In this document: positions 33,072 through 40,260 of the stretch, in pieces
How the letters are laid out: each line of letters starts with the position of its first letter
Numbering within the stretch: position 1 is the stretch's first letter
Translations under genes and position numbers: made by a program
Notes under the pieces: model-generated
What the model was told of the DNA's origin: nothing
Database searches by the model: none
Seen by the model: the letters and a program-made list of their open reading frames with translations, nothing else
Assembly: GCA_963815045.1 (NCBI GenBank)
Contig: CAWFET010000002.1
Location: 1,054,001 to 1,118,000, forward strand
Reading direction: 5' to 3'
Origin: DASUPK01 sp963815045
Lineage (GTDB): Bacteria > Actinomycetota > Thermoleophilia > Solirubrobacterales > 70-9
Length of the DNA: 64,000 nt

Positions 33072-33533
33072 TCAGCTCGGCTCCCCGGTCGCGGCGGTCT
33101 CGAGCCCGGTCAGCGCCTCGTTCAGCGTGCGGCCGATCGCCCGCCGCATCATCGGCGAGCCGAGCCGCGAGAGGCCGCGCAGGCGGCGATCGAGGGACAT
33201 CGTCACGTCAGTCTCTCCGTTCTGGGGGCTCAGCCGAATCTCGGTCCGCGCCCGCTTCACGAAGCGCTCGAAAGGAGTCCCCTCCACGGTCTGCTCGAAG
33301 ACGTAGCGCTCGCCGTCGGTCGCATCGACGCAGTGATAGTCGGCGCGGACGCCCCGGCCGTCACGCGTCTCGAGGACCTGCGTCCAGCTGCGCTCTGCGG
33401 GCTCCCCCTCGGTGACGTTCTCGACCCGCTGGGTGTTGGGCCACCAGCGGGGCAGGTGGTAGGGATCCGTGATCACGGCCCAGAGGGCGCTCGCGGGCGC
33501 TGCGATGCGGCGCCTGCGCACGACGCGTGCCAA
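33072..33533 (-). CDS. SRPBCC / polyketide-cyclase-like protein
   Basis: A 153-residue START/SRPBCC (Polyketide_cyc2) protein: RIAAPASALWAVITDPYHLPRWWPN at the N-terminus gives the usual helix after the first strand, and the closing amphipathic helix contains MMRRAIGRTLNEALTGLETA. The fold encloses a hydrophobic ligand; the ligand is not predictable. It lies 8 bp upstream of the flavoprotein gene and 10 bp downstream of merR, so it is in the same transcription unit. Confidence 0.85.
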   Translation of the reverse strand: MARVVRRRRIAAPASALWAVITDPYHLPRWWPNTQRVENVTEGEPAERSWTQVLETRDGRGVRADYHCVDATDGERYVFEQTVEGTPFERFVKRARTEIRLSPQNGETDVTMSLDRRLRGLSRLGSPMMRRAIGRTLNEALTGLETAATGEPS

Positions 33534-33543
33534 GGAGAGGGAC

Positions 33544-34290
33544 CTACTCCTCGCCGGTCAGCTTCCGCAGATCGCGGACGAGCAGCATGTGGGTGAGGTT
33601 GTTGCAGGCGGCGGCGAGGCTCTCCAGGTTCTCCATCGCCTCGCGCCGGGTGTTGTGGTTGGAGGAGCGAAGCGCAGCGCCGACAACGGCCTCGAGCAGC
33701 TGAGCCTCGCGGTCGGCGGCCGTGCGCAGCACCTTCAGGTTTCGTCCTCCCACGCCGAAGCGGGCGAGCTCCGCGCTCGCCTGGACGATCTCGCGATCGG
33801 TGTCGTCGTAGAACTTCGTGCCCCCGAGGGTCTCCGGCTGCACGAGCCGCCAGTCCTCGAGGTCCTTGACCAGGGCGGGGGCGACTCCGGTGACGTCGAC
33901 GAGCTCCTCGAGCGACATGCGCGAGCCCTTCCCGGCCTCGACGGTGGCAGCGCGGCGGAGGGCGGCGCCGGTCCGCTCCTCGCGGGCGCCCGCCGCGAGC
34001 TCCTGGCGGATCACCCGCAGCGGCAGGAACTCGTCCCGCTGCATGCGGAGGATGGACCGCAGGCGCTCGACATCCGCCTGGCTGTACAGCCGGTAGCCGC
34101 CGGGCGTCCGCCGCGGGGAGAGCAGCTTCTGATCCTCGAGGTAGCGGATCTTCGAGATCGAGACGTCCTCGAACTCCCGCCCGAGGATCTTGGCGACCGC
34201 ACCGATCGTGAGCGCCTTGCGGTTGGAGGGCGCGCCGTCCGAGGCGGTATCGGTGCTGCTGCGATCGAAGGGAGTGGCTTCCACGGTCAC
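33544..34290 (-). CDS. MerR-family transcriptional regulator
   Basis: A 248-residue MerR regulator. The N-terminal winged HTH (about 26-95) contains LTIGAVAKILG, ISKIRYLEDQKLLSPRRTPGGYRLYSQADVERL; a second, MerR-like degenerate segment (MSLEELVDVTGVAPALVKDLEDWRLV) follows, so it has the two-domain shape of the mycobacterial Rv1828 type. It overlaps the FHA gene by 4 nt, and the same FHA-MerR adjacency exists for GarA and Rv1828 in mycobacteria. DNA target and ligand are unknown. Confidence 0.9.
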   Translation of the reverse strand: MTVEATPFDRSSTDTASDGAPSNRKALTIGAVAKILGREFEDVSISKIRYLEDQKLLSPRRTPGGYRLYSQADVERLRSILRMQRDEFLPLRVIRQELAAGAREERTGAALRRAATVEAGKGSRMSLEELVDVTGVAPALVKDLEDWRLVQPETLGGTKFYDDTDREIVQASAELARFGVGGRNLKVLRTAADREAQLLEAVVGAALRSSNHNTRREAMENLESLAAACNNLTHMLLVRDLRKLTGEE

Positions 34291-34757
34291 TTCTCCAGGT
34301 AGCTCAGCTTGTACTTGCCGATCTGGATCTCGTCCCCGTCGGCGAGCTCATGGGACTCGATCCTGCGCCGGTTCACGTAGGTGCCGTTGAGCGATCCGAG
34401 ATCGTCGATGTAGAGACCGTCCTTCCGCCGGACGAGCAGGGCATGGTTGCGGGAGACGGTGACGTCGTCGAGGAACACGCCCGCTTCCGGGGTGCGGCCG
34501 ATGGAGATGCGCTCGTCGCCGAGCGTGAAGCTCTCCCCCGCGCGGCCGCCGCCCGAGCGGATCACCAGAGCCGCGCCGTGCTTCTCGACGACCTCGTCGA
34601 TGTCGACCTGGTGCATCTCGCCCGACTCGTCGACCGTGTAGGTCATGGTGGTCGGCTCGTCCTTCCCTTCGGGTCGGGACAGGTAAGCGCCGCACTTCTG
34701 GCAATAGTTGGCCCCCTCGGCGTTGACGAACCCGCACTCGGGGCAATGGATCGCCAC
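34287..34757 (-). CDS. Zinc-ribbon FHA-domain protein, GarA-like
   Basis: A 156-residue signalling protein: N-terminal Cys4 zinc ribbon (C5, C8, C19, C22), a linker containing EPTTMTY (35-40), and a C-terminal FHA domain with GR (88-89), SRNH (102-105) and SLNGTYVN (122-129), the phosphothreonine-binding residues. In GarA/OdhI a phosphorylated Thr-Thr motif in the linker is bound by the protein's own FHA domain and switches control of 2-oxoglutarate metabolism; the TT here is a candidate equivalent. It sits between the RsiG-like gene and merR. The GarA comparison is by context and motif, not alignment. Confidence 0.9.
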   Translation of the reverse strand: MAIHCPECGFVNAEGANYCQKCGAYLSRPEGKDEPTTMTYTVDESGEMHQVDIDEVVEKHGAALVIRSGGGRAGESFTLGDERISIGRTPEAGVFLDDVTVSRNHALLVRRKDGLYIDDLGSLNGTYVNRRRIESHELADGDEIQIGKYKLSYLEK

Positions 34758-34771
34758 GATCGGCCCCTTGT

Positions 34772-35038
34772 CTAGGTCGGAGGCTTGGTTGGGGGCTCTG
34801 AGCGGCCGGCGAGAATCTCGCTCAGCCTCTGCACGTCGTCACCCTTGATCAGCGTGCCGCCCTCAGGGCGATTCTCACGCAGGCGGTTCACCAGCTCGGC
34901 ACGCAGGATGTCGATCTGCCCGTGCAGGATCCGGCGGCGATAGGACACCTCCTGCTCCTCAGCGGTCAGATTTTCGATCAGCTCCTTGAGCTCCTGGTCG
35001 CTCATCGAGCCGATATCGGGAAAGGTGTCGTCCTCCAC
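34772..35038 (-). CDS. rsiG: RsiG-like c-di-GMP-responsive anti-sigma factor (single-motif form)
   Basis: An 88-residue, mostly helical protein. Residues 28-43 fit the RsiG signature E-x3-S-x2-R-x3-[Q]-x3-D except that position 39 is His: E28, S32, R35, H39, D43, within SYRRRILHGQIDILRAELV. In Streptomyces RsiG carries two such motifs and, loaded with c-di-GMP, holds the sporulation sigma factor WhiG; short single-motif forms acting as homodimers are known from deep-branching actinobacteria. The C-terminal KGDDVQRLSEILAG also looks family-like. It precedes the FHA gene by 14 bp. GTG 35038 has AGAGG upstream. No whiG is in the window. Confidence 0.8.
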   Translation of the reverse strand: MEDDTFPDIGSMSDQELKELIENLTAEEQEVSYRRRILHGQIDILRAELVNRLRENRPEGGTLIKGDDVQRLSEILAGRSEPPTKPPT

Positions 35039-35096
35039 GGATCCTCTTTCGCTAATCGGGTCGCGCTGAATGCGCGCCCTCGCATATGGGCGAGCG

Positions 35097-35123
35097 ATTA
35101 TATGGCCGCGAGGCCAGTCTCAA
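35097..35123 (-). promoter_or_regulatory. Sigma-A-type promoter upstream of the RsiG-FHA-MerR operon
   Basis: On the minus strand a perfect TATAAT (35097-35102) follows TTGAGA (35118-35123) with a 15-bp spacer, slightly short. It lies about 60 nt before the rsiG-like start, in the 131-bp gap after pgsA, and is the best -10 match I found in any intergenic region. Confidence 0.5.
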
Positions 35124-35169
35124 CCGCGGCTTGAAGGTTCGGTCGCCGGATTGCACCGCTCACCCGGGT

Positions 35170-35817
35170 CTAGGCGGTCTTGGCCGCGAGCTCTCGCAGT
35201 CCGGCCCGCACGTAGGCGATCGTCCCGAGGATCCCGAGCACGACACCGGCGATCAGCATCGCGCTCCACACCCAGCTGTCCGAGACCATCGCGAAGAAGA
35301 GCGATGCCATCACGGGAGCCACGGCGATCCGGCCCAGCCAGTTGATCTTCAGCTCCCCGATGCGCCTCAGCGCGAGCTCGGCGAGCAGCGCGGTGATGAC
35401 CTCCCGGGCCACCAGCAGCGCGAGCGCCCAGCGCGGCAGCAGCTCGAAGTGCCAGCAGACGACGACTCCCGAGAGGATCGTGAGCCGGTCGACGATCGGG
35501 TCCAGGATCGCCCCCATCCGGCTGTACTGTCCCGTCGCTCGCGCCAAGAAGCCGTCGACGTAGTCGCCGACCGCGATCAGCCAGAAGATCGCCGCCGCCC
35601 ATGGGTCGCGCCCGTCACCCGAGGAGAAGGCGAGATAGAGAAAGACCGGCAGCCCCGCGAGGCGCAGGTAGCCGACGGCGTTGGGAATGGTCCAGGGCCG
35701 CAGGGGCTGCCCCGGCCTCGTCTGCTTCGGCGGTGGCCCCGAGCGGTCGAGGCCGAACTGGCGCCGGAATCCCTTTCGCCGTCCCTTACGCAAGGATTGT
35801 TCTCGGCTCCTCGACAC
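35170..35817 (-). CDS. pgsA: CDP-alcohol phosphatidyltransferase, PgsA-like
   Basis: A CDP-diacylglycerol-dependent phosphatidyltransferase (215 residues) with a basic N-terminal tail, four to six membrane segments and a CDP-alcohol motif. The expected DG-x2-AR-x7-8-G-x3-D-x3-D appears as DGFLARATGQYSRMGAILDPIVD (D..AR..G..D..D), with the first Asp region reading DYVDG. It probably makes phosphatidylglycerophosphate, though other head groups cannot be excluded. GTG 35817 is chosen because TATGCT (35824-35829) ends 6 nt before it. Divergent from proS with only 11 nt between starts. Confidence 0.88.
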   Translation of the reverse strand: MSRSREQSLRKGRRKGFRRQFGLDRSGPPPKQTRPGQPLRPWTIPNAVGYLRLAGLPVFLYLAFSSGDGRDPWAAAIFWLIAVGDYVDGFLARATGQYSRMGAILDPIVDRLTILSGVVVCWHFELLPRWALALLVAREVITALLAELALRRIGELKINWLGRIAVAPVMASLFFAMVSDSWVWSAMLIAGVVLGILGTIAYVRAGLRELAAKTA

Positions 35818-35828
35818 GGGGCGAGCAT

Positions 35829-37337
35829 ATGGAAGGCAAGGCGAAAACCGGCATCTCACCCACGCGCGCTGAGGACTTCCCTCAGTGGTTCCAAAGCGTG
35901 GTCCGCGACGCGGAGGTTGCGGAGCTTGACCACGTGCGCGGCGCGATGGTGATCCGCCCCTGGGGCTACGGCACCTGGGAGCTGATGCAGCGAGCGCTGG
36001 ACGACGGGATCAAGGAGACAGGCGCCCAGAACGCCTACTTCCCCCTCTTCATCCCGCTGAGCTACTTCGAGGAGGAGGCGAAGCATGTCGAGGGCTTCGC
36101 CAAGGAGATGGCGGTCGTCACCCACCACCGGCTGGAGCAGGGCGAGGACGGCAAGCTCCACCCCGCCGCCGAGCTTCCCGAGCCGCTGATCGTCCGACCC
36201 ACCTCGGAGACGGTGATCGGTCGCTCCTTCGCCAAGTGGATCAACTCCTACCGGGACCTGCCGCTGATGGTCAACCAGTGGTGCAACATCGTTCGCTGGG
36301 AGCTCCGGCCACGGGTGCTCCTCCGCACAACCGAGTTCCTCTGGCAGGAGGGGCACACCGCCCATTCCAGCGAGGAGGAGGCCCTCGAGGAGACGCGCCG
36401 GATGCTGGACGTCTATCGCGAGTTCGCCGAGTCCGTGCTCGCGATCCCGGTGGTTCCCGGCGAAAAGCCCGAGTCCGAGCGATTTCCGGGCGCGGAGATC
36501 ACTCTCTCGATCGAGGCGATGATGCAGGACGGCAAGGCTCTCCAGTCCGGGACCTCCCATTACCTGGGACAGAACTTCTCCGGGGCGATGGAGATGGAGT
36601 TCACGGACGAGGACGGCAAGCGGAAGCTCTGCTACACGACCTCCTGGGGTGTCTCGACGCGGATGCTGGGCGCCGTCGTGATGACCCATGCCGACGACAA
36701 CGGCCTGCGCGTCCCGCCGCGCGTGGCGCCGAGGCAGGTGCAGATCGTCCCGATCACCAGGGATGACCCCGCAGCGGTGCTGGAGGCAGCCCGCGAGCTA
36801 CAGGCCGAGCTGGCCAAGCAGACCTGGATGGACGAGCCGATCCGCGCAGAGGTGGACTCGCGCGATCGCAAGCCGGCGGAGAAACGCTGGGAGTGGATCC
36901 GCAAGGGCGTGCCGATCGTGATCGAGCTCGGCGGCCGAGACATCGAGCAGGGCGTGGTGACGATGACACGACGGGACGATGAGTCCCTCTCCCGGGACAC
37001 CGTTCCCCGCGACGGCGCAGCGGAGTCCGTCGTGGGCGTTCTCGGCGACATCCAGCTCGGCCTGTTCGAGGAGGCGTCCAAGCGGCTCCGAGAGCGGACC
37101 CGAGACGACATCACCACCCTCGAGCAGTTCCGGGAGTTCTTCTCGGGCGAGGAGACGGAGTCCGGCGGCTTCGTCCGCGCGCCCTGGAGCGAGGAGCCCG
37201 GGACCGAGAAGACCATGGGCGAGCTCGGCGTCACGGTGCGCTGCATCCCCTTCGACGCCGAGCTGCCCGGTGACGCCCGCTGCGTGATCACGGGCGGCCC
37301 GGCGAAGGTGATGGCGATCTTCGCGAAGGCCTACTAG
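35829..37337 (+). CDS. proS: Prolyl-tRNA synthetase, archaeal/eukaryotic type (ProS3)
   Basis: A 502-residue class II aminoacyl-tRNA synthetase attaching proline to tRNA-Pro. It is the short type without the YbaK-like editing insertion: class II motif 2 (VRWELRPRVLLRTTEFLWQEGHTAH, given by ends VRWE and EGHTAH), the motif GTSHYLGQNF and the C-terminal domain ending in KVMAIFAKAY. ATG 35829 is inside the GTG-to-pgsA gap, and the longer in-frame extension to 35601 is antisense to pgsA and not coding. Assignment firm. Confidence 0.96.
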   Translation: MEGKAKTGISPTRAEDFPQWFQSVVRDAEVAELDHVRGAMVIRPWGYGTWELMQRALDDGIKETGAQNAYFPLFIPLSYFEEEAKHVEGFAKEMAVVTHHRLEQGEDGKLHPAAELPEPLIVRPTSETVIGRSFAKWINSYRDLPLMVNQWCNIVRWELRPRVLLRTTEFLWQEGHTAHSSEEEALEETRRMLDVYREFAESVLAIPVVPGEKPESERFPGAEITLSIEAMMQDGKALQSGTSHYLGQNFSGAMEMEFTDEDGKRKLCYTTSWGVSTRMLGAVVMTHADDNGLRVPPRVAPRQVQIVPITRDDPAAVLEAARELQAELAKQTWMDEPIRAEVDSRDRKPAEKRWEWIRKGVPIVIELGGRDIEQGVVTMTRRDDESLSRDTVPRDGAAESVVGVLGDIQLGLFEEASKRLRERTRDDITTLEQFREFFSGEETESGGFVRAPWSEEPGTEKTMGELGVTVRCIPFDAELPGDARCVITGGPAKVMAIFAKAY

Positions 37338-37548
37338 TCAGGCCGAGGAGTTTCTAAGAGAACTCTCACCGTGGTGAGGGGCCCGCGGCACTAGAGTCGC
37401 CGCCGAGGGGAAATCCTGCTTGGGGCGAGGGGCCGATGCACCCAGCGCGCCGGAAGGAGGTCCGTGTGGAAGGTAGGTGGTCAGCACCTAGAAGGGTTCG
37501 GTGTGCGCTGCCGATGCCTCGGCCCGGCCGTGCGGGGAGGCTCCTGGC
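37338..37548 (+). other. Leader region of the cytochrome b operon
   Basis: A 211-nt gap after proS. It contains a purine-rich Shine-Dalgarno GGAAGGAGG (37452-37460), a short ORF (next entry) and a second GGGGAGG (37534-37540) in front of the small membrane protein. A possible -10 (TAGAGT) lies near 37394. No terminator for proS is evident. Confidence 0.4.
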
Positions 37549-37552
37549 ATGA
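37466..37552 (+). CDS. Possible 28-residue leader peptide
   Basis: GTG 37466 follows a near-perfect Shine-Dalgarno (GGAAGGAGG ends 5 nt before) and opens a 28-codon ORF, very basic (many Arg, several Pro), whose TGA overlaps the next gene's ATG as ATGA. The strong ribosome-binding site and the stop/start overlap suggest a real translated leader coupled to the small membrane protein, but a short ORF in GC-rich DNA can arise by chance. Confidence 0.35.
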   Translation: MEGRWSAPRRVRCALPMPRPGRAGRLLA

Positions 37553-37707
37553 CGGCCATGGTCTTCGACCTGAACGGGCCCGCGCACTACGTCCACTGGC
37601 ATTTCTTCCAGATGTCGGTGGCCAACGTCGTAGTGATCGGGCTCATGGTCCTCGTCTTCATCCTCGCGATCGTCATCCCGTTCCCCAAGCACGAGATCGA
37701 GGAATGA
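37549..37707 (+). CDS. Small single-pass membrane protein of the cytochrome b operon
   Basis: A 52-residue protein with one membrane segment (about 19-43) flanked by a His-rich N-terminal side (GPAHYVHWHFFQM) and an acidic/basic end (FPKHEIEE). GGGGAGG lies 8 nt before ATG 37549. Its stop overlaps the cytochrome b start by 4 nt, so it is made with it. Likely a small subunit of the complex, analogous in position to the small subunits of b6f; no homolog is recognised. Confidence 0.7.
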   Translation: MTAMVFDLNGPAHYVHWHFFQMSVANVVVIGLMVLVFILAIVIPFPKHEIEE

Positions 37708-38348
37708 GCCCGGCCGCCGAGAAGCGCATGTGGACCGAGAGGGTCCGCTCGCGCGCCGTCGGCGCCCTGCCCCCCGAGAAGCTCCTCCCCGATCGGCAGC
37801 CGGCCTACGTCTCCTCCTGGATCTACATCTTCGGCGTGGCGACGATCGCGGCGCTGGTCGTGGTCGTCGGATCCGGAGTGATCCTCGGCCTCAAGGGCCC
37901 AGCCTGGTGGCATGAGTCCGGAGTCGGGAAGTTCTTCAACAGCGTCCACCTCTGGGGCGTGGAGGTCTTCTTCTTCACGATGGTCGTGCACCTCTGGGGG
38001 AAGTTCTTCATGGGCGCCTGGCGAGGTGGCAGAGCATTTGTCTGGGTCACCGGCGCGGTCGTCTTTCTCGTTTCGATCGGGACCGCTTTCACTGGCTACC
38101 TCTCACAGCAGAACTTCGACTCTCAGTGGATCGCCAGCGAGGGGAAGGACGGTCTCAATTCAGTGGGGATCGGGGCCTTCTTCAACGTCATCGACTTCGG
38201 CCAGATGTACACGTGGCACGTGATCCTGTTGCCGGTCGCCGTGGTTGCGATCGTCGTCGGGCACGTCCTCCTGGTCCGTAAGCACGGTGTGGTCCCGCCC
38301 TACGCGGCAAAGGTCGCTGCCGCGCGGGCGACGGAGGAAGCCGGGTGA
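37704..38348 (+). CDS. Cytochrome b6-like subunit (cytochrome b N-terminal domain)
   Basis: A 214-residue four-helix cytochrome b N-terminal domain. The heme-ligand pairs are H82 and H96 (spacing x13, HLWGVEVFFFTMVVH) and H172 and H187 (spacing x14, HVILLPVAVVAIVVGH), exactly the cytochrome b6 pattern binding two b hemes; GYLSQQN follows helix C. It oxidises menaquinol in bc/b6f-type complexes. The usual Rieske protein, cytochrome c and subunit-IV-like C-terminal domain are not encoded next to it. Start and stop overlap both neighbours, so the three genes are tightly coupled. Confidence 0.92.
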   Translation: MSPAAEKRMWTERVRSRAVGALPPEKLLPDRQPAYVSSWIYIFGVATIAALVVVVGSGVILGLKGPAWWHESGVGKFFNSVHLWGVEVFFFTMVVHLWGKFFMGAWRGGRAFVWVTGAVVFLVSIGTAFTGYLSQQNFDSQWIASEGKDGLNSVGIGAFFNVIDFGQMYTWHVILLPVAVVAIVVGHVLLVRKHGVVPPYAAKVAAARATEEAG

Positions 38349-39307
38349 GCCCGCGGAAGCCCAAGCCCGCCCCACTCGAGTCCAAGGACTGGGACGGCCC
38401 ATACGTCCGCTACGACCTGGTCAAGGAGTTCGTTGTCGCCCTGGGCGTGATCGTGGCGCTGGTCGTCGTGCTCGCGGTTCTCTTCTCCTCGCCCGATGAC
38501 AAGCCGATCACGATCCAGCAGTGGGCGAGAACCGACCCCGGTGACTTCGCCGCCACCGCCGTGACGGAGCTCGATGGCTCCAGCGAGGTTGCCGCCTATG
38601 GCGCTCCGTATACCCACACGCCGGACACCGGACAGAAGATCGGCCCGCTCAACCTGCAGAACGCGGCCGGTGTCCACTACCCGATCAACACCAGCGAGGA
38701 CTTCGTGCTCAATCCCCTGCGGAGCATTCCCGGCGACGCGGCCTTGACCAAGGCTCTCCAGGAGTACCAGGCGGCCCCCCCGGCCCAGCAGAAGGCGTGG
38801 ACCGACGCGTACACGAAGGGGCTCGATGGCGCCAAGTACCCCGGCGGAATCCCTCAGCTGCCGCCCGGCGATTACGGGCCGGTCGCCCCGATGATGGCTT
38901 CCCTGGCCGGCCTGGCCTCCAGCGGCGGCCTCGACGGCGCCCTGCTCAACGCGAATCAGTTCTACCAGACGAATTACACGAAGCCGCTCCTGTTCCTCTC
39001 GGGCGGCGGTTACTTCGAGAGCCGGGCCGAGGATCAGCATCTGCTCGGCACGCAGTGGGGCATGATGAACGAGACGGGCAGCTATCCAGGTCAGGTCTGG
39101 CTCTGGCTCTACACGTTCTGGTACCAGGTCGCGCCGTTCAACACCTCCGACAACGCGGACGCTGAGATCTGGGCGCTGATGATGCTCCTGTCCCTGGCTT
39201 TCATCTGCATACCGGTGATCCCGGGACTGCGAAGCTTGCCTCGCCACCTTGGAGTTCACCGCTTGATCTGGCGCGACCATTACCGCCGGGTCGAGAATCG
39301 CGGCTGA
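38345..39307 (+). CDS. Uncharacterised bitopic subunit of the cytochrome b operon
   Basis: A 320-residue protein with a membrane segment near the N-terminus (about 29-48) and another near the C-terminus (about 275-293), enclosing an extracytoplasmic domain of about 220 residues containing PLNLQNAAGVHYPINTSEDFVLNPL and GGGYFESRAEDQHLLGTQWGMMNETGSYPGQVW. It has no CxxCH heme site, no Rieske motif and no PEWY loop, so it is not a standard partner. It begins at GTG 38345 inside the cytochrome b stop region. Function unknown; a structural or docking subunit is plausible. Confidence 0.75.
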   Translation: MSPRKPKPAPLESKDWDGPYVRYDLVKEFVVALGVIVALVVVLAVLFSSPDDKPITIQQWARTDPGDFAATAVTELDGSSEVAAYGAPYTHTPDTGQKIGPLNLQNAAGVHYPINTSEDFVLNPLRSIPGDAALTKALQEYQAAPPAQQKAWTDAYTKGLDGAKYPGGIPQLPPGDYGPVAPMMASLAGLASSGGLDGALLNANQFYQTNYTKPLLFLSGGGYFESRAEDQHLLGTQWGMMNETGSYPGQVWLWLYTFWYQVAPFNTSDNADAEIWALMMLLSLAFICIPVIPGLRSLPRHLGVHRLIWRDHYRRVENRG

Positions 39308-39358
39308 CGGTCCGCCAGCTCCAATCCCGGGGGCGCTCCGCCGCGTATGTAGTGGCAG

Positions 39359-40246
39359 ATGAGGAGGGATCGAGTCCTGCGCCGTGTTCTCGCTGCTCTG
39401 GCTCTTTCCCTGCTCGCAATCCCTGCAGCCGCCCAGGGCACGGTCACGATCGGCAGCAGCCTGCAGCGCGCCGCGAATGCCTCCACCGGAGGCTGCGTCG
39501 GCGGGACCTGCACCCTCGCGATCGGGGCACTCGACGCGGACCGTCAGGCCGCGGACGGCATCAGCTCGCCGGTCAACGGCACGATCACCACCTGGCGGAT
39601 TCGCACGGGGATCAATACCGGCCCGGCGGCCCTCAGGGTGGTTCATCCGCTCGCCGGGGGCCTCTACACCGGCGGGGGCGCCACCGCGCAGGTGACCCCT
39701 GCCGCGGATGCGATCAGCACCTATCCCGCTCAGGTGCCGATCCAGCTGGGTGACCAGATCGGCGTCGACTGCTGCGGGCCCGGTGGGGCCACCTTCTTCA
39801 CGACGTCGACACCGCAGACCACGCGCCTCGACTTCGAGCCGGGCCCTCTGGGCGCCGGGCCCGGCACTTCACCGGCCGGCAGCGACAACTTCGAGGTGCT
39901 CGTCAGCGCGGACATCGAGCCGACCTCGGCTTTCACGGTCACCAAATTGCGGAGGAAGAAGAGCAACGCGATCTCGGCGACGGTTCAGCTGCCGAACCCC
40001 GGGACGCTGGTCGCCGGGGATCCGCACGATTACGCGCTCGGCGCCCCGGGCAACAAGGCGCTTCTGCTGAAGCCCGGAGTGGCCGATGTGGGCCCGGGGT
40101 CAGTGGCGGTGACCACGCGCCCGACGCAGCGCGCTCGAGACATCCTGGCTCGGCGAGGCCGGCTCAAGGTCCGGGTCAAGATCCTCTTCACGCCGATGCA
40201 CGGCCTGCCCGCAAGCCACACCGTCAAGGTCAAGCTCAAGGCCTGA
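39359..40246 (+). CDS. Exported beta-rich protein, lineage-specific family, copy 1
   Basis: A 295-residue exported protein with a signal peptide (cleavage near AAAQ-G). The N-terminal half carries a repeating motif also found in the products at 41710 and 57077: a VTIGSS strand, SPVNGTITTWRIRT, LRVVHP, and YPAQVPIQLGDQIGVD. The C-terminal half (about 200-295) resembles another beta domain ending in KVRVKILFTPMHGLPASHTVKVKLKA. No known family recognised. Unlike its relatives it has no lysine/cysteine tail. It stands between the cytochrome b operon and ispG. Confidence 0.75.
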   Translation: MRRDRVLRRVLAALALSLLAIPAAAQGTVTIGSSLQRAANASTGGCVGGTCTLAIGALDADRQAADGISSPVNGTITTWRIRTGINTGPAALRVVHPLAGGLYTGGGATAQVTPAADAISTYPAQVPIQLGDQIGVDCCGPGGATFFTTSTPQTTRLDFEPGPLGAGPGTSPAGSDNFEVLVSADIEPTSAFTVTKLRRKKSNAISATVQLPNPGTLVAGDPHDYALGAPGNKALLLKPGVADVGPGSVAVTTRPTQRARDILARRGRLKVRVKILFTPMHGLPASHTVKVKLKA

Positions 40247-40260
40247 GGCGCTGAGCGGGC

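Noticed and set aside
37464..37703. Upstream in-frame extension of the cytochrome b gene from GTG 37464
   Set aside because: It would overlap the small membrane protein completely; the ATG at 37704 overlaps the previous stop and matches the start of cytochrome b6.
38345..39307. The 320-residue protein as a cytochrome c or Rieske subunit
   Set aside because: No CxxCH and no CxH...CxxH motif are present.
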